Below are positions 13,701 through 26,100 of a stretch of DNA of 64,000 bases, piece by piece. The stretch's first letter is position 1. Every line of letters begins with the position of its first letter. The notes under the pieces are model-generated. The model made no database searches. It was not told where the DNA came from and saw only the letters and a list, made by a program, of their open reading frames with translations. The position numbers were made by a program, and so were the translations under genes. This DNA is from Silvibacterium bohemicum (GTDB taxonomy: Bacteria > Acidobacteriota > Terriglobia > Terriglobales > Acidobacteriaceae): positions 374,017 to 438,016 of the forward strand of contig NZ_LBHJ01000019.1 of the NCBI RefSeq assembly GCF_001006305.1, in the 5' to 3' direction.

Positions 13701-16700
13701 GCTGCTGAAAGACGTCGCGCGGCGTCAGTTCGAGGCCTGCGCGGCGCGCGCGGCTTACCAGCTGAATGGAGACGATGCTGTCGCCGCCGAGACGGAAGAA
13801 ATTATCCTCGACGCCCACATGTTCGAGCCGCAGTACTTCGCGAAACAATCCGCAAAGAATCTCCTCGGTCTTGGTGCGCGGCCCGCGATGACCGTCCCTG
13901 CGCAATTCAGGTGCAGGCAGCGCCTTCCTGTCGAGCTTTCCATTCGGCGTAAGCGGGAACGCGTTCAATCGGACATACGCCGAAGGCAGCATGTAATCCG
14001 GCAGCCGCTCGCTCAAGCCGCGGCGGAGCGCGTCTTCCTCCGGAAGCGAACCATCCTCAGCCACAAAATACGCGACCAGCTGTTTGCCATCGCGCGCCAC
14101 GACCGCGGCCTGCTTCACATTCGGCTGCAGCATGAGAGCCGCTTCAACTTCACCCAGCTCAATGCGGAATCCACGTATCTTGACCTGCTGATCCGCTCGC
14201 CCGAGAAACTCGAGCGTCCCGTCATCGCGCCAGCAGCCGAGGTCGCCGGTGCGATACATTCGCCCGCCCGCTTCATGACCATGCGGGTCCGCGACGAACC
14301 GCTCCGAAGTAAGACCGGGCCTGTTCAAATATCCACGCGCAAGTCCCGCTCCTGCGATATACACCTCGCCCTTGACACCGGTGGGAGTCGGCTCCAGTCC
14401 CCGGTCAAGCACGTAGACGCTTGTATTCCAGAGCGGACCGCCGATCGCCGGATCTTTATCCGAGCCTCGCGCACAGATCTGACCGGTGGAATACGTTGTA
14501 TCTTCCGACGGGCCGTAGAGGTTGTAAACGCGCTCCAGAGCAGTGGCGGTATAAAGGTCGCGAAGTAGATAACCCGGCAGCATTTCACCTGCGAGGTTGA
14601 TCGTGCTTACTTCAGGAGGAAAATTCTGCGAATCCACCAACGCGCGGGCGATCGATGGCACCGTGTTGACCAGCCTGACGCGGTCCCGGGCTGGAATCCA
14701 TGGCAGCTCCAGAGCGGACTCCACCAGGATTGCCGTGCCTCCGTGAATCAAGGCCACCAGCAGCTCGAACACCGACAGATCGAAGCAGATCGACGTGGAG
14801 GCAAGCACGCCCGCCCACTCGTCGGCGGTATACACACTTCCTGCCCAATGGGAAAACGTGACAGTGCTGCGGTGTTCGATAACCACGCCCTTGGGCACGC
14901 CTGTCGAGCCCGAGGTGTAGATGATGTAGGCGGGATGCCGGGGCAGAAGCGGGACGATCCGCTCCGTATCCGATGGGTTATGCGTCGAGCAGCGAGAGAG
15001 CTGCGCCTCAACCTCGGGTGCTCCCGGAATGACGGTGCATGTGTCTTCCGGCAATCCGGTGCAGAAATCGTTTGAGGATACAACCAGCACCGGACGCGCG
15101 TCGGAAAGCATGCGCATCACACGAGCCGCTGGATAATTCGGATCCAGCGGAAGGTACGCAGCGCCAGTCTTCAGCGTAGCCCACAGCACTGCAACCATTT
15201 CGGGCGAGCGATCAACGGCAATACCCACCATACGTTCGGGACCGACGCCTTGCGCGATGAGGTAGTGAGCCCATTGATTGGCTCGCGTATTCAATTGCGA
15301 GTAGGTGAGCGAGTCAGCGCCGAAGACTACAGCGACAGCATCGGGAGTGCGCTCTACCTGCGCTTCAAACAGATCCACCAGAGTCTGATCGGGGAGGAAG
15401 TGTTCGGTGCGATTGAACTCTTCGAGCAGCCGCTCTCTCTCTCCGCGCTCGAGAAAGTCCAGAGGCGCGTCGGGATCTTCGGCGGCCTGTTCCAGAACGC
15501 GGAGAAACTTCGCTGCAATTCGTTCCGCCGTCGAAGGTGAAAACAGATCGAGGCTGTATTCCAATCCCCCGTAAATTCCCGCGAGCTCGCCGCTGGCGCG
15601 GAACTGCTCGGTGAGGCCGAAGCCCAGATCGAATTTGGAGACGCCGCTGGGGACAGGCTCGGAACGAATCGTCAAACCCTGCAGGGCCAACGCTTCGGAG
15701 GGCGCATTCTGCAACACCACCATGACCTGGAAGATGGGATGTCGCGCCAGAGAACGCTGCGGCTGCAAAGCCTCGACGATCCGCTCGAAGGGAACATCCT
15801 GATGCTCGTAAGCATCAAGGTCGAAGGCACGCACTCGTGCGAGCAATTCGCGGAAGCTTGGATTGCCGGAGACATCGGCGCGCAGCACCAGGGTGTTGAG
15901 AAACAAGCCGACCAGTTCTTCGAGCGCCGGCTCTCCGCGACCTGCGATGGGACTGCCGATGGGAATGTCCTCGCCTCCGCCGAGAGAACGAAGAAGCACG
16001 GCCAGACCTGCTTGCAGTACCATGAACAACGTTGCACCGCTGGTTTGTGCGATTTCGACCAGACGTCGATGCAGCACAGGGTGGATGCGCAGAGGCGTAA
16101 CCCTTCCCCGATGGCTCGGAACCGGCGGACGCTTGCTGTCAACCGGAAGATCCAGCTCATCGGGAGATCCATTCAGAGCGGCGCGCCAGAACGCAAGTTT
16201 TTGCGAGATAAAACTCTGAGGATCGTTCTCTTCTCCAAGCAACTGCCGCTGCCAGAGCGTGAAATCCGCATACTGCACAGCGAGCTCAGGCAGATCGGGG
16301 ATCAGGCCGAGACAGCGAGCCTCGTATGCCGCCGCCAGATCCTTGAAGAGACTGCCGATCGACCAGCCGTCACCGGCGATGTGATGCAGCACCAGCAGAA
16401 GAACGTGGCGGCGAGGCGCCAGCTCAAACAGCAGAGCGCCCAGTGGCAGCTCGGAGCCGAGATTGAATCCGGTGCTTGCGGCTTCGGCCAATTGCAGCGG
16501 GAGCGATTCCTCCGTGGCGGTTTCGCAGCGGAGGACGATGCGGGCTTGATCAACCGGCAAGATCGACTGGTATGGCGAACCGTCGTGAGCCGGAAAAACG
16601 GTGCGGAGAATCTCATGACGCGCAACGACATCCTGCAATGCCGACTGCAGAGCATGCGTGTTCAGATCGCCTTCCATGCGCAGCGCTTCCGGGATGTTGT

Positions 16701-16980
16701 ACGTCGCGCCCGCGCCCTCCATCTGATCGAGGAACCACAAGCGAAGTTGAGCGAAGGAGAGAGGAATGCGCTCGGGCCGCTGCTGGCGAACCAGCGGCGG
16801 ACGATCTATCTGGCTTCCGCGCTCCAGCCAACCACGGAGCGCCTCGCGATGCTCTTTGATCTCGCGGCGCAGCGCATCGGTTATAACACCGGCGGGAGCA
16901 CTGATGCGGACTCGTTCGTCTTCGATCCAGACACGGGTGCCAAGGGCATAGAGATGAGAAAGTAGTTGTGCGGCAGTCAT
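1..16980 (-). CDS. NRPS subunit E (modules 12-16), 3' end beyond window
   Basis: Multimodular nonribosomal peptide synthetase, the last synthetase visible. It is open for 5660 codons without a stop and runs off base 1. The ATG at 16980 overlaps the TGA of subunit D as ATGA. Order seen: TubC-type docking domain (about residues 1-50), C-A-PCP-E (M12), C-A-PCP-E (M13), C-A-PCP (M14), C-A-PCP (M15), C-partial A (M16). C motifs HHxxxDG lie near residues 202, 1703, 3178, 4192 and 5223. PCP serines sit in LGGDS before the two E domains and in LGGHS in M14 and M15. E motifs HHLAVDG and EGHGRE are intact. The C domains after each E (M13, M14) are of the D-residue-accepting type. The only start signal is weak (GAAGAG 8 nt or GGAG 2 nt upstream), so translation probably depends on coupling to D. 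Release domain and total length are unknown. Confidence 0.96.
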   Translation of the reverse strand, partial: MTAAQLLSHLYALGTRVWIEDERVRISAPAGVITDALRREIKEHREALRGWLERGSQIDRPPLVRQQRPERIPLSFAQLRLWFLDQMEGAGATYNIPEALRMEGDLNTHALQSALQDVVARHEILRTVFPAHDGSPYQSILPVDQARIVLRCETATEESLPLQLAEAASTGFNLGSELPLGALLFELAPRRHVLLLVLHHIAGDGWSIGSLFKDLAAAYEARCLGLIPDLPELAVQYADFTLWQRQLLGEENDPQSFISQKLAFWRAALNGSPDELDLPVDSKRPPVPSHRGRVTPLRIHPVLHRRLVEIAQTSGATLFMVLQAGLAVLLRSLGGGEDIPIGSPIAGRGEPALEELVGLFLNTLVLRADVSGNPSFRELLARVRAFDLDAYEHQDVPFERIVEALQPQRSLARHPIFQVMVVLQNAPSEALALQGLTIRSEPVPSGVSKFDLGFGLTEQFRASGELAGIYGGLEYSLDLFSPSTAERIAAKFLRVLEQAAEDPDAPLDFLERGERERLLEEFNRTEHFLPDQTLVDLFEAQVERTPDAVAVVFGADSLTYSQLNTRANQWAHYLIAQGVGPERMVGIAVDRSPEMVAVLWATLKTGAAYLPLDPNYPAARVMRMLSDARPVLVVSSNDFCTGLPEDTCTVIPGAPEVEAQLSRCSTHNPSDTERIVPLLPRHPAYIIYTSGSTGVPKGVVIEHRSTVTFSHWAGSVYTADEWAGVLASTSICFDLSVFELLVALIHGGTAILVESALELPWIPARDRVRLVNTVPSIARALVDSQNFPPEVSTINLAGEMLPGYLLRDLYTATALERVYNLYGPSEDTTYSTGQICARGSDKDPAIGGPLWNTSVYVLDRGLEPTPTGVKGEVYIAGAGLARGYLNRPGLTSERFVADPHGHEAGGRMYRTGDLGCWRDDGTLEFLGRADQQVKIRGFRIELGEVEAALMLQPNVKQAAVVARDGKQLVAYFVAEDGSLPEEDALRRGLSERLPDYMLPSAYVRLNAFPLTPNGKLDRKALPAPELRRDGHRGPRTKTEEILCGLFREVLRLEHVGVEDNFFRLGGDSIVSIQLVSRARRAGLELTPRDVFQQQTVEALAALAERAESRELLRPDSDEGIGEFEATPIMRWMWERGGPTDRFSQSITLQVPDDLTETEMLGALQALIDTHDVLRMRVEHGTRLSISPRGAIRAQAVLTRVQASVDGTEAAKAAEEAEGRLDPAAGRVFQAVWFTGGDKALLFLVIHHLAVDGVSWRILLGDLEAAWHGIDLDPVGTPYRTWARHLESHASASSIEAELPAWRRIVEAGRPLLPGRVLDPSLDTYASAGHLQQILSGDLTAALIAKVSAAFHSGMNDVLLAALAIAIDRPVLVDVEGHGRESANTRFDLSRTVGWFTSLYPVSVHASEGSAGATLKQVKEQLRTIPGNGLGFGLLRYLHPEISEQLRRFEKAQVGFNYLGRLATDGMTASAKLGAGPDDRMGLAYMLELNAIVLDGPTDPVVSAAWTWAGRHLAEDEVHALASRWQLALESMVREVESGAGGHTPSDFPLVAVSQQQVEELEGAYPELEDILPLTPLQEGLLFHALYDESAPDIYTVQFVLELEGKLDAVRMKKAAETLVRRHANLRSAIRFEKLQVIARNAPIAWREVDLPEVALSEQPDARRFLEADQRERFDLSQGLLRFALVRLSSYRHLLVLTNHHILLDGWSMPLLFGELIELYSGNLSLPRVRPYRDYLEWHARQNREGALEAWCEYLAGIEEPTRIARGAASKRKTERWEQRLPAELTMRLHEVARQHGLTLNTMLQGLWGVLLGRLTGRDDVTFGITVSGRPAELAGVEQMIGLFINTLPLRIKLSAQEKLSDLWSQIQESQAGLLAHQHVGLAEIQRALGVGELFDTLLVFENYPMDTSQVAQRVDGLRATGLTGKDATHYPLTLIVAPFSELLLRLDYQPDLVGDGTAIGERLVRLLTAAVESSEQALSALGQLSVEERGRVLEEFNATEFEVAAGTLVDRFEDQVDRSGSSTALWFDGETVSYDELNRRANRVAHFLIGRRVGPESLVGICMERTPAMVVAILGALKAGAGYVPLDPEYPSERLQQMLEGVSVVLSRAGQRRNLPASIDVVDLDEASLDRDGLGSAEHNPSDEDRISRLQASHAAYVIYTSGSMGKPKGVVVEHRALLNHMEWMCAAYPVDERDTVLFRTSMSFDAAVWELFLPLLSGARVCLVGSEVSRDPVALHAAMERAEVTVAQFVPTLLEAVCASDTPKPRGLRMIFSGGEALSNQLARRVEQSWGVPLVNLYGPTETTVQVAHHACAAEISETGAVPIGRPIANTRLYLLDDNLEPVPLGVAGELYVSGANLARGYLGRAALTAERFVANPYQRGALMYRTGDRARWKPDGSLEFLGRADQQMKIRGYRIEPGEIEAALKDLPDVALAAVDLREGKQLVAYVVAAEGATLDQEVLRRRLRDRLPDYLIPAAIEMLNALPMMPNGKIDRKALPAPRDRAEGYRRPRTWAEEILCEVFREVLGLEQVGIGDNFFRLGGDSIVSIQLVSRARRAGLSLTPRDVFQRQTVEALAAVAQKAESRAHALRDGEDAIGVFEATPIMRWMWERGGAWNRFSQSVTLMVPAGLTQQQMQQALQALIDTHDVLRLRVEDGMRLRIEPRGAVRAESCWTRVDTSAAGPEAAQIATEAERRLDPASGRIFQAVRFTGGEQEYLFLTIHHLAVDGVSWRILLPDLESAWRETSLDAVQTPYRTWARHLNREVMSEATEAELPFWEGILKNGKPLLPGSTLDPSHDTYASAGHLHYVFSAELTSALLSRIPAAFHAGMNDILLSALARAMGGSILINVEGHGRESKNEGFDLSRTVGWFTTLYPVSLHASGGSAASALKKTKEQLRAIPRNGLGYGLLRHLHPTAAARLKEFEPVQIGFNYLGRFGTERLSQEFNLGTGADPAMPLAHFLEVNAVTVDSPAGPLLSATWTWAGRHLSEPAVQEFAGAWEQALRDLATEVEKGAEGHTPSDFPLVDLSQEQIDEFEAAYPGLEEILPLSPLQEGLLFHALYDQGASDIYMVQFGLEFEGDLDAGRMRRAVEALSRRHGNLRAVIRHEGLPRPVQIIARSVGLTWREETLAGLPDREEFLASDRKDRFSLAGGPLLRCQLLWLGPQRNLLLFTAHHLLLDGWSMPTLIGELLALYRTAGDTGALPHVRPYRDYLAWLAEQDEKAALDAWRDHLADYEGPAQLGASSARPAPPKRCDGVLDRASTARLQAFARERGLTQSVLLQGMWSLLLGRLTNRDDVAFGVAVSGRPADLPGVESMVGLFINTLPLRVKLHAGQSIAMLLDQIQESQSILMAYQYVGLAAIQRAAGQEELFNTLFVFENYPIDGVAVAGSLEDLRIVGVEGHDAAHYPLTLVVLPGDELRIRLDYDPDRFSETEASSIVKHLIRFLNRALDYPDASLQSMELLDSAERKRLLEEFNPSPRPLPEGTMAEFFERHVLNNPDAPAVVFGDQGLTYAELNGRANFVAHRLIAAGIGPESLVAICVERSLELVVALLGIVKAGACYVPIDPELPQARREALAADAGIALTITSLDMTGESDEQNPCVPVEPQRPAYVNYTSGSTGRPKGVLVPQIAVIRLVCNADYVELGSSSRVLHLAPLSFDAATFELWGALLNGGCVVMAPPGVLKPEEITAIVSQREVDTLWLTAGLFQQVVEQALPGLHEVKQLLAGGDVLSVEHVNKFRSAHPACAVINGYGPTENTTFTACHRIEILEGHTIPIGRPIGHTRVYVLDSWLDPVPVGVIGELYAAGLGLARGYRNQAAQTAERFVANPYGEPGERIYRTGDRVKWRADGRLEFLGRADQQVKIRGFRIEPGEIEAELHLLPGIEQAAVLVHHSAAGGKQLVAYMKAAAGAVLDDAALHRELSRKLPDYMVPSVYMALAEMPLTANGKLDRKALPAPQRHSAGYREPHTPAQQMLCAIFAEVLKLDRVGLDDNFFHLGGHSLLAMRLISRIRAAWRTELPIRAVFEAPTVAKLALILRAGDGIREALVPQLRPARIPLSYAQQRLWFLHRMEELQGNYNIVVALRLEGELDADALEEAMADVCARHESLRTIFVEADGTPWQQILPGDEGRPRFLREETSEAQLGSRLAEAAGSAIDLSRETPLRAWLFRSAADRHVLLLVVHHIAGDGWSMGLLAADLRRAYEARLSGKAPGFAALPVQYADYTLWQRNLLGAEEDPQSLLSQQLNFWRSRLAGLPEELSLPVDHLRPAVMSYRGGRVPLRIGQQVHRGLLELTQSSGASLFMVLQAALAALLTRLGCGEDIPIGTPIAARGEQALEELVGFLVNTLVLRTDVSGDPRFLDLLERVKAFDLDAYGHQDVPFERVVEALRPKRSLARHPLFQVMLALQNTPQAELQMPGLVLLPQPIAMDVAKFDLTFTLWERRGVSGQAEGIEGELEYSRDLFEPATAEAIAGWYERLLAEVAEEPALRLHSINLVSATDRSKILKGFNGERRLQPAGTLSGLFEEQVERSPHAAAVEGDGVTLTYGELNARANRLAWKLKESGVERGGLVAVPLERSAKMIVAILAIVKAGMAYLPLDPAYPRQRVDSMLRDSGASVLDLERMSTNEDNLGEPASSEDLAYVMYTSGSTGKPKGIAIPHKAIIRLVHDSGYVDLKPEDRIAHVANTSFDAATFEIWGALLNGGCVVILPRETTLSTDAISRALRELRIDSLFLTTALFNQIARETPQAFSGLRDLLFGGEAVDPACVREVLAHGAPRRLLHVYGPTENTTFSTWHLVEGAEDVTVPIGRPVGNTRVYVLDDWLEPVPVGVAGELYVAGAGLARGYQRRPAQSAERFVADPWSAHSGERMYRTGDRVRWNANGELEFLGRADGQVKIRGFRIEPGEIEACLRSLPAVEQAVVLVREAGPGGKQLVAYVKARHGSTLEEETLRQGLNERLPEYMVPAVYVILDEIPLTANGKLDTKALPAPERRVTGYRAPRTPEEEILCGIFAEVLKLDRVGLDDNFFRLGGHSLLATRLVSRIRVNLGVELPIRALFEAATVAELALRLHIGARARAPLVKQSRPERIPLSYAQQRLWFLDRMEGPNGTYNIPAALRLEGELNAGALEQALQDLITRHESLRTIFVELEGIPHQQILLSAQCGFKLIREQVDEADLSARLAEAASTPFDLSWETPLRTWLFQLESNLHILLIVMHHIAGDGWSMGPLAKDLNIAYAARSRGSEPKYEPLGVQYADYSVWQRELLGREGDAESELERQLSYWRGALAALPEELRLPVDRARPSVPSYRGGTVGLSVSAAVHERLVEVARSTGASLFMVLQAGLAALLSRLGSEDEIALGSPVAGRGERALEDLIGFFVNTLVLRTDVSGDPDFVELVQRVRRFNLEAYSHQDVPFERVVEALAPDRSLARHPLFQVMIALQNTPGGELEMRGLVVRPEPVSMNVAKFDLSLGMWERRGSGGEALGLAGGLEYSEDLFDRETAERIARWYERVLESASKHPETRLHQLELIDEAERRNLLEVWNGDRRSRPQGTLAGLFEAQVRRNPLALAVESGEERVSYGELKARANQIARHLRASGLQRGGLVALRMERGAEMLAAMLGVIKAGGCYLPLDLSYPAARVEAMLSGSGAQLYDL
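1740..4845 (-). other. Module 15: C-A-PCP, Ile-like
   Basis: LCL-type C ([10 protein letters not shown]). The pocket D-A-F-F-L-G-V-T-F is identical to that of module 9, and the A-domain DNA is clearly related to that of module 9. The PCP is LGGHS without an E domain, so an L residue is expected. Confidence 0.8.
4850..7924 (-). other. Module 14: C-A-PCP, Val
   Basis: The C domain is DCL-like ([10 protein letters not shown]). The pocket reads D-A-F-W-L-G-G-T-F, one conservative change from the Val code DAFWIGGTFK. The A3 core begins NYTSGSTG. The PCP is LGGHS. Confidence 0.8.
7925..12354 (-). other. Module 13: C-A-PCP-E, Gln-like, D-configured
   Basis: The C domain is DCL-like ([10 protein letters not shown]). 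The pocket D-A-W-Q-F-G-L-V-Q is the same as in module 6. The PCP is LGGDS and the E domain is intact (EGHGRE). The A segment is an almost identical copy of that of module 6, but this module adds epimerisation. Confidence 0.78.
9665..11069 (-). repeat. Near-identical A-domain segment, copy in module 13
   Basis: This 1405-bp segment aligns without net indels (constant offset 27713) to 37378-38782. It runs from the C-A linker (ESSEQAL) to just after core A8 ([13 protein letters not shown]). Outside both borders the two modules diverge at once. Confidence 0.85.
12355..16980 (-). other. Module 12: docking-C-A-PCP-E, Ala, D-configured
   Basis: The pocket reads D-L-F-N-N-A-L-T-Y, identical to a published Ala code. 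The C domain is LCL-type (HHIAGDG), fitting an L residue from module 11. The PCP is LGGDS and the E domain is intact. Confidence 0.8.
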
Positions 16981-19900
16981 AGCTCCAGCTCTTCGTACTC
17001 TTGAACTTCGGAGACCGATACGGACCGACTTTGGCCCGATGCAATTAATAACGCCTGAATCACGACCCCAAGTTCGCGGAGGGTCCTGGCCGCGAAGACG
17101 TCGCGTAGAGAGAGTTCCACATGGAATGCTTGACGCATGCGTGATACCAGGCGCATGCCGAGGAGGGAGTGCCCTCCGAGCGAAAAGAAATCGTCGTCCC
17201 TAGAGATACGCTCCACCTGCAGTAGGCTGGCCCAGGCTTCAGCGACGCGTTCCTCCACTGCTCCGGATGGCGGCTCGAAGTGGCGCAGTTCCGGATCGCG
17301 CGGGGAGGGCAGAGACGCGCGATCGATCTTCTTATTGGGTGAAAGCGGTATCGCGTCGAGCACGACAAACGCGGATGGAATCATCCATCCCGGAAGCGTG
17401 TCGCCCAGTGCATCGCGCAGAGCTGCCGCATCGAAAACAGCATCGGGCGCAAGGACCAGATACGCGACCAGTTGTTTGCCTCCTGCGCCTTCGTCGCGAA
17501 CCACAACAACCGCCTGCTGGACAGCGTCCAGGCTGGTGAGCGCCGCTTCAATCTCCCCGGGCTCCACGCGGAAACCGCGAATCTTGACTTGCTGATCGGC
17601 GCGGCCCAGAAATTCGAGCGTTCCATCCGCCCGCCACCGTGCCAGGTCGCCGGTGCGATACATTCGCGCTCCGCTTTCATCCGAGTACGGATTGGCAACG
17701 AAGCGTTCGGAGGTAAGTGCCGGTCGCTTGAGATATCCGCGCGCCAGACCCGCACCGGCAAGATAGAGTTCCCCTGCAACGCCGATAGGAGCAAGTTGCA
17801 ATCCGTTATCCAGCACGTAGGCACAGCTGTTCCAGACCGGAGAGCCAATGGACGGGGCCAGCGTCCATTCCTCCGTCTCAGAAGTGAGCGTTACCGCGGT
17901 CGCAACGTGGGTCTCCGCCGGGCCATAGTGATTGTGCAGCCGGCAATGCGGATGCCGTGCAAAAAAATGCCTCAATGCAGAAGTCACGGTGAGCGCTTCA
18001 CCGGCCTGGTGAATGTTGCGCAGCGTCGGCAGAGCGCAACCGGTCTCCAGCGCGACTCGCGCGAGGTTCTCAAGCACGACGTTGGGCAGGAAGAGATCAG
18101 AGATTTCATTGGTTCGAAGGAAGTCCGGATACTTGTCGAGGTCCAGCCGCGTTTGCGGATCCAGAACGACAAGCGTTTTCCCAAACAGCAACGCGCCAAA
18201 GATTTCCTGGAGCGAGACATCGAAGCTGATAGAGGTAAATTGCGCGACCCGCCCGGAGTTGGGCGTTTGCTCCTGCCACAGCAACAGGTTTAACAGCGTC
18301 GCCTGTGTCTGAACGATTGCCTTGGGCCGGCCCGTCGACCCAGACGTGTAGATGATGTATGCCGCATGCTGCGGTAGGGGATGCGTATTCCGCGGGTTGC
18401 CGTAACTGCCGCCGGTCAGTTCGACAGTGCAGGTTTCGACATCGGGCGATAGCTCTGCGCGCAACAGATCGCTGCTTAGCACCAGGGCTGGCGCTGCATC
18501 TTCCAGCATGGAACGGAGGCGCTCTGCAGGATACTCCCTATCCAGCGGAAGATAAGCTGCTCCGGTCTTCACAATTGCAAGCAAGGCCACAATCAATTCC
18601 AGAGAACGCTCCAGGTACACTCCCACGACGCTCTCCGGACCTATCCCCCGCTCGAGAAGAGAGTGCGCCAGCTGGTTGGCATATCGATTCACTTCGGCAT
18701 AGCTGAGAGATCGCTCGCAGCAGACCACCGCTATCGCGTCCGGGGTCCGGGACACCTGCGCCTCGAAGAGCTCCTGCAAGGTCAACTCACGGAGCACTCT
18801 TTCCTCAGGATTAAATGTCGAGAGCAGAAGGCTGCGCTCCTGCGGCGACACAATCTCCAGGCGGGAAAGCATTGCTTCCGGATGCTCCGCAGCGGTTTCC
18901 AGCAGCCGGACGAATCGTTCTCCAATCGTCCAGCCCTCCGCAATACGTTCCGCAGCGTAATCGATCCGCAGGTAAAGCTGCTTCCAGGGCGCGACGATCA
19001 GCGTCAACGGATAGTGGGTTGCGTCATGCCCTGTGAGTCCCACTGCACGCACTCCATCGACCCACTGGGTCACCTGGCTTGCATCCATGGGATAGTTTTC
19101 GAAAACCAGCAGCGTGTCGAACAGTTCTTCGACACCGGCGGCCCGATGGATATCCGAGAGCCCGATGTGTTGATGATCCAGTAAGCTTCCTTGGCTTCGC
19201 TGAATGCCTTTCCAGAGATCCTCCAGCTTCTCGCTCGGCATCAACCTGACGCGCAGTGGAAGCGTGTTGATGAAGAGCCCAATCATGCGCTCCACTCCAG
19301 CCAACTCCGGCGGCCGGCCGGACACGGTGATCCCGAAGACGACATCGTCGCGGCCCGTGAACCGTCCCAGGAGCACTGCCCACAATCCCTGAATGAGCGT
19401 GTTCAAGGTGAGGCCGCGATGCCGTGCCACATCATGCAGCCGTGCGGTCAACTCCTCAGAGAGGTGATATTCCCATCGCTGCGACGAGCGCTCCGACGAT
19501 GGTCCCGCTGCGATTCGTGTTGCACTATCGATGCCACTCAGATGTTCGCGCCAGACATCGAGAGCCGCATCTTTATCCTGTCGTGCGAGCCAGGCGAGGT
19601 AATCGCGATAGGGTCGCACCGCCGGCAAAGACTGATCGCCATAGAGCGCCAGCAATTCGCTAAATAACAGGGGCATGGACCAGCCATCGAGAAGCAGGTG
19701 GTGATTGGTCCATACGAGCAGGTACCGGTCGCGATCGCGGCCAATCAGTGCGACCCGCAACAGCGCTTTCCCTACATCGAGGCGCTCCCTTCGATCTGCT
19801 TCCAAAAACTCATCCACGCCCGATGAGTCGGGCAAGAATTCCTCCCGCCATTCCAGCTGAGCGCCTCGTGGAACAATCTGCAGCTTCTGTTCCCAGATCA

Positions 19901-20164
19901 TCACGCGCAGATTGGGATGCCGCAGCAGCAAGGCTTCCGTTGCGCTGCGCATTCGTCTTGCGTCGAGCGGACCTTCAAGCTCCATGACGAACTGCACGGT
20001 GTATACGTCCGGACTGTCGGCATCGTACAGCGCATGGAAGAGCAAACCTTCCTGCAGCGGCGAAAGAGGCAGGACATCTTCTATGTCTGAGTGCATCTCC
20101 TCGAGCGCTTCCACCTGCTCCTGAGCTAGATCCACCAACGGGAAGTCCGACGGAGTATGACCGC
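16977..20164 (-). other. Module 11: C-A-PCP, Pro-like pocket
   Basis: The pocket reads D-V-Q-F-H-A-H-V-A. Asp-Val-Gln, Ala301 and His322 are the signature of Pro pockets (DVQLIAHVVK), but His at 299 and Ala at 331 are divergent. Pro or a substituted proline is likely. The PCP is LGGHS and an acidic docking tail follows. Confidence 0.65.
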
Positions 20165-23100
20165 CTTCGCCTCTTTCAACAGCCTGCGCCAAGGCTTCGA
20201 GCGATGCCTTCCAGCCGCCGGCAATTTCTTTCACATCGTCTTCGTCCAGATGCCGCCCAGCCCAGGTCCACGTCGCCGACAAGACTGGACCTTCTGGGCC
20301 GTCGACGGTGACCGCGTTGATCTCGAGAATGTGCGCCAGGGACATGCCGGGGTCTGCAGCCGCGCCCAGTTCTCCGGACCCTGTTTCTTCACTCCTCGCG
20401 AAGCGGCCCAGATAATTGAAACCGACCTGCGCGACCGGCAACGCTTCGAGTCGCGCCCCCAGCTGCGGATGCATATACCGAAGCAGTCCGTAGCGGAGGC
20501 CGTTAGCTGGAATCGCCCGCAGCCGCTCCTTGACCTGCTTCATCGTCCCTGCGACTTCGCCAGACACCGGAAGATTGACCGGATAGAGGCTGGTGAACCA
20601 GCCAACTGTGCGTGACAGGTCGAGTCCGCTCTCCATGGGCTCGCGCCCGTGGCCCTCCACATCCACCAGGATGGGCCGGTTGATTCCGTGGGCCAGCGCC
20701 GCCAGCAATACGTCGTTGATCCCGGCGTGGAATGCGGAGGGTACTTCCGTCAACAGAGATGCCGTCAGCTTCGCGTCGAGAGTCTGGTGCAGATGTCCGG
20801 CAGTGGCGTAGGTATCGCGAGCCGCGTCGAGTACATGCCCCGGAAGCATCGGAGCTCCGCGTTCGAGGAGGCCTTCCCACAGCGGCAGTTCGGACTCCGC
20901 AGCTGCACTGCAGGCTTCCTGCGCAAGATGCCGCGCCCATGTTCGAAAGGGTGTGGCAACCGGATCGAGCTGAGCGCCGCTCCATGCTGCGTGAAGATCA
21001 GGCAGCAGAATTCGCCACGAGACGCCGTCGACCGCGAGATGGTGGATCACCAGCCGCAATAGATTTTTTTCGCGGAACCACAACGCCTCGAACACTCTTC
21101 CCGCGGCCGGTTCGAGTTGCGCCTCTGCAGGTTCTCTTTCGATGCGCGTAAGACAGTCCTCTGCCCGCACGGATCCTCGCGGCTCAATGTGAACCCGCGC
21201 CGTTCCCTCGCTTCGCAGACGCAGAACATCATGCGTATCGATCAACGCCTGCAGGCCTTTCAACATGCGCTCCTCGTCCACTCTCGCAGGAACCTGAAGC
21301 GTCATAGATTGGCTGAACCGATTCAGATCTCCGCCCCGCTCCCACATCCATCGCATGATCGGCGTGGCCTCGAACTCTCCGATCCCAGCGAATTCGTCTT
21401 CGCTGCTCTCCGGGCGCGGCGCCACTCCTGCAACTGCGGCCAGGGCTTCGACTGTCTGTTGCGAAAAGACATCCCGCGGAGAAAATTTCAATCCCGCACG
21501 GCGCGCGCGGCTCACCAATTGAATGGAGACGATGCTATCGCCGCCCAGCCGGAAGAAGTTATCTTCCACGCCCACCCGCTCAAGGTGAAGTACCTCGGCA
21601 ATGAGTTCACAGAGGATTTCCTCCGTTCTGTTTCGCGGGCCGCGATAGCCTTCGATGCGACGCACGGGAGCGGGGAGAGCCTGGCGATCGAGCTTTCCAT
21701 TCGTCGTGAGAGGCAGCGACTTCAGCGTCACATACGCCGACGGCATCATGTAATCCGGCAGTCTTCCGGATAAACCGCGGTGCAATCTTTCCTCGTCCGG
21801 CACCGCGCCTTCCGCAGGTACGATCCAGGCCACCAGATGCTGTCCGGATGGTCCGCCGCTAAGAGCCAGCACCACGGCCTGCGCCACACCAGGCTCATCC
21901 CTCAGCGCCGCTTCGATTTCACCGAGCTCAATGCGGAAACCGCGAATCTTCACCTGCTGATCCGCACGGCCCAAGAATTCCAGCCTTCCGTTCTCTTGCC
22001 AGCGGGCCAGATCACCGGTGCGGTACATGCGCACGCCGGACAAAGATCCATGCGGGTCCGCGATAAAACGCTCCGCAGTAAGCGCCGGCCTGTTTAGATA
22101 TCCTCGTGCCAGCCCTGCCCCGGCGATATACAACTCGCCAGAGACACCCACCGGCTGCGGCTCCAAACTCGCGTCCAGCACATACGCGCGGAGATCCGGA
22201 ATGTTGCCGCCGATCAGGCTGCCGTGCGCGTTGCGCGCCAGTTCTCGATCCAATGGCTGGAAGGTCACATGAACGGTGGTTTCCGTGATGCCGTACATGT
22301 TCACTAGGAAAGGAGCGTTGTCGTCATGACGCGCATACCACTCCTCGAGACGTTTCGCATCGAGCGCCTCTCCGCCGAAGACGACATAGCGGAGAGAGAG
22401 AGCGCCGGACGTTGTCGAGAATTCCTTTTCCGCTTGGATCAACTGGTAAAAAGCCGATGGCGTCTGACTCAGTACGGTCACGCCTTCCTGCGCCAGCATT
22501 TCGAGCATCTCTACAGGCGAGCGGCTGATGGCCTTCGGCACTACCACGACGCGGCCGCCATAGAGGAGAGCACCCCACACCTCCCACACCGAGAAGTCGA
22601 AGGCAAAGGAGTGGAAGAAGCTCCAAACGTGATGAGGGCCGAAGTCAAACCAGCGTTCGGTAGCCGCAAACAGGCGGGCTACATTCCGATGCGTAATCAC
22701 TACGCCTTTGGGCTTGCCTGTCGAGCCGGAAGTGTAGATCACATAAGCGGGATGATCCGGCTGCAAAGTCGGATGAGGTATCGAGTCCGGCGCGTTCTTT
22801 GCCGCCTCCGCATCCCACGCCATGCCATCGAGGCAAATCACTGTCTCGTCGTCGGGTAATCGTGAGCTCAGCTCGGTAGTTGTGATCACGAGCACTGGCG
22901 AAGCGTCGTTCAACATCGAACGCAGGCGCTCAATCGGATACTCCGGATCGAGCGGAAGATAGGCTGCGCCTGATTTCAAAACAGCGATCATGGCGACGAT
23001 CATTTCCGCAGAGCGGTCAAGACAGATGGCGACCAGGCTCTCGGGATGTGCGCCGCGCTCGCTCAGGCGCCGGGCCAGCCGATCGGCGTGGCGATTCAAC

Positions 23101-26100
23101 TCGCGATACGTGAGACTGCGGCCGCCTGAAACCACAGCCACCAAATTCCCGCTTCGCTCAACTTGCTTTTCGAAAAGATCAGGCAAGGTTGCCTGCGGAA
23201 ACGGCGGCGCGGCGGCGTTGAAGTCTTCGAGCACCCGGCGTTTCTCTTCGGAAGAGAGAAGGTGTAGCTGCGACACGTTGGCATCGGGCTGCTCAGCAGC
23301 TGATTCCAGAAGGTGATAGAAGCACTCCCCGATCGATGAGCCGAAGCCTTCGCTGAAACAACCGAGGTCGTAGTCCATGCGCAGGGTGAACCTCACGCCG
23401 GGCATCACCACCATGCTCAGCGGATAATGCGTGGTGTCGTGGGCGCTGAACCCAGTCACGCGCAGGCCGCCGTTGCCTTGCGTCAGCGAACTCGTTTCGA
23501 GAGGATAATTTTCAAAGACGAACAGGGTATCGAACAGATCGCTCGATCCCGCCGCGCGCTGGATGTCGGCGAGGCCTATATGCTGATATTCGAGCAGCGT
23601 GCTCTGACTTTCCTGGATCGCCGTGCAGAGGTCGAGAAGCTTATCTTGCGCTCGCATCTTTACCCGCAGGGGCAGAGTGTTGATGAACAGACCGACCATC
23701 TGTTCCACGCCCGTCAATTCCGCCGGGCGCCCGGATACGGTTATGCCGAAGATTACGTCTTCCGTTCTAGTCAGACGTCCAAGGAGGACGGCCCACGAAC
23801 CCTGCATCAGCGTGTTCATTGTGAGTCTGCGCCCGGATGCGAGAGCCTGCAACCGCCCAGTCAATTCATTCGGCAGCTCTCTCTCCCATCTTTGCGGGGG
23901 AAGCTTCGATGGCGGTCCTTCGGCCAACCGCGTTGGACGTTCAACACCGGCGAGATATTCGCGCCAGACCTCGAATGCGGTTTCCCGATCTTGTTTCGAG
24001 AGCCAGTCGAGATAATCCCGATAAGGACGAACCCTAGGCAGAACCTGATGCCCGTAAAGTGCGAGCAGCTCGCCGAATAGCAGCGGCATCGACCATCCGT
24101 CGAGCAGCATGTGGTGATTGGTGAGAACCAGCAGGTGCCGGTCTCTTGCCAGCTGCAATAACCCGAACCGCAACAGGCCCAGCAAAGGATCGAAACGGGC
24201 TTGTCTGTCGGCCTCAAGAAATTCCGTAGGATTCGACGTATCGAACTCCCGCCACTCCAGGCGAGGAGTGCTTGAAATCAATTGAACCGGCCGCTGCAGA
24301 CCTTCGTGGCGGATGACGGCGCCCAGATTCCGATGCCGAGCCACCAACGCTTCCGCAGCTTCCCTCATTCGCGCAGCGTCCAGTTCACCGTCGAGCTCGA
24401 GGACGAATTGCACTGTGTAATGATCTGCAGCGCTCTCGTCGTAGAGCGCGTGGAAGAGGAGTCCTTCCTGCAAAGGAGAGAGCGGCAGAACGTCTTCGAG
24501 CCCTGGGTAGGCGTGCTCGAACTCTTCCAGCTGCTGCTGCGAGAGAAGGGCCAGCGGGAAATCCGACAGCGTATGGCCACCGGCTCCTTCTTTCACCTCA
24601 CGTACGAGAGTTTCGAGCGCCTGCTCCCATCGATCGGCCAACTCGCACACCTGGTCCTCGCCCAGAAGGCGGCTGGCCCATGTCCATGTTGCGGACAAGA
24701 CCGGTCCGTCGAGACCCTCGACGATTGCTGCGTTGATCTCTATCAAGTGGGCCAGTGGCATTCCTGGTGCGGCACCTGCGGCGGACATCTGTTCGTTGGC
24801 CGCAGTCAATTCTCCAGCCGCTCCACCGCCGAAACGGCCCAAATAGTTGAAGCTCAGTTGTGGCTCGGAGTATGGCTGAAAATCTTTCCCTCCATCCGCA
24901 CGCAGATACCGCAGCAGGCCGTATCCAAAGCCATTACCTAGAATCGCGCGTAGCTGCTCCTTTGCCTGCTTCAAGGCATCGGACATGGTCTCGCCGGACA
25001 CATCCAGGCTCACCGGATAGAGGCTGGTGAACCAGCCGACAGTGCGCGAGAGATCGAGACCGCTCTCTCCTGGCTCGCGCCCATGACCTTCGACGTCAAC
25101 CGAGATCGGCTTCCCGATAGCAACCGCCAACGCGGCTAGAAACACATTATTGATCCCTGCGTGGAATGCTGCTGGAACGATCTTGAGCAGTGCGTCGGTG
25201 GTTTCAGATCCCACATTCTGTCGCCACCGGCCTGCGCTCGCCACCGTATCGCGCGCAGGGTCAAGATGCGCATCCGGAACAAGTTCGCCCCCACCGGTTA
25301 AGATTCGCTGCCATGCTGGCAATTCCGCCTGGAGTGCCTCGCTCGACGCGGTTTCCTCCAGCCATTCGGCCCACACTCGAAACGGAGTGCTGACGGCATC
25401 GAGATGAGGCTCTTCTCCGCGAGCGATGGCATTCCACGCGGCTTCGAGATCGGCGATGAGGATGCGCCACGATACGCCATCTACTGCCAGGTGATGGATC
25501 ACCAGCAGCAGCTGACCCGCTTCGTCTTCATTGAAAAACACGGCCTCGATCATGCGTCCTGCGTGCGCATCGAGCCGGCCTTCAGCCTGTTCGACTTCGT
25601 CCTCTATCCGCAATTGACGGGCGTGCGAAGCAAGACCATCAAGCTTTACACTGCGCACGCGTGCTTCGGCGTCTGCGGAGCCGCGCGGCTCGATGCGCAG
25701 TTTCCATTCACTACCCTCTTCGACACGCATCCGCAGCACATCGTGCGTATCGATCAGGGCCTGGAGCGCCTTCGCGAAGTCAGCTTGATTCAGTTTTCCA
25801 ACCCGCAGCAGAACAGACTGGCTGAATCGCTCCCAGCACCCTCCCCGCTCCACAAACCAGCGCATGATGGGAGTTGGCCGGAGCTCGCCGATTCCAGCTT
25901 CGAGATCCCATTGCGGACGTTCCGTTTTCGCCGCACGACCGGCGACAAGAGCCAGGTTCTCTACTGTCTGCTGCTGGAAGATGTCGCGAGGCGTCAACTC
26001 CAGTCCCGCTCGACGGGCCCGGCTCACCAGTTGTATGGAGACAATGCTGTCGCCGCCGAGGCGGAAGAAGTTATCGTCGAGTCCGACTTGCTGAAGATTA

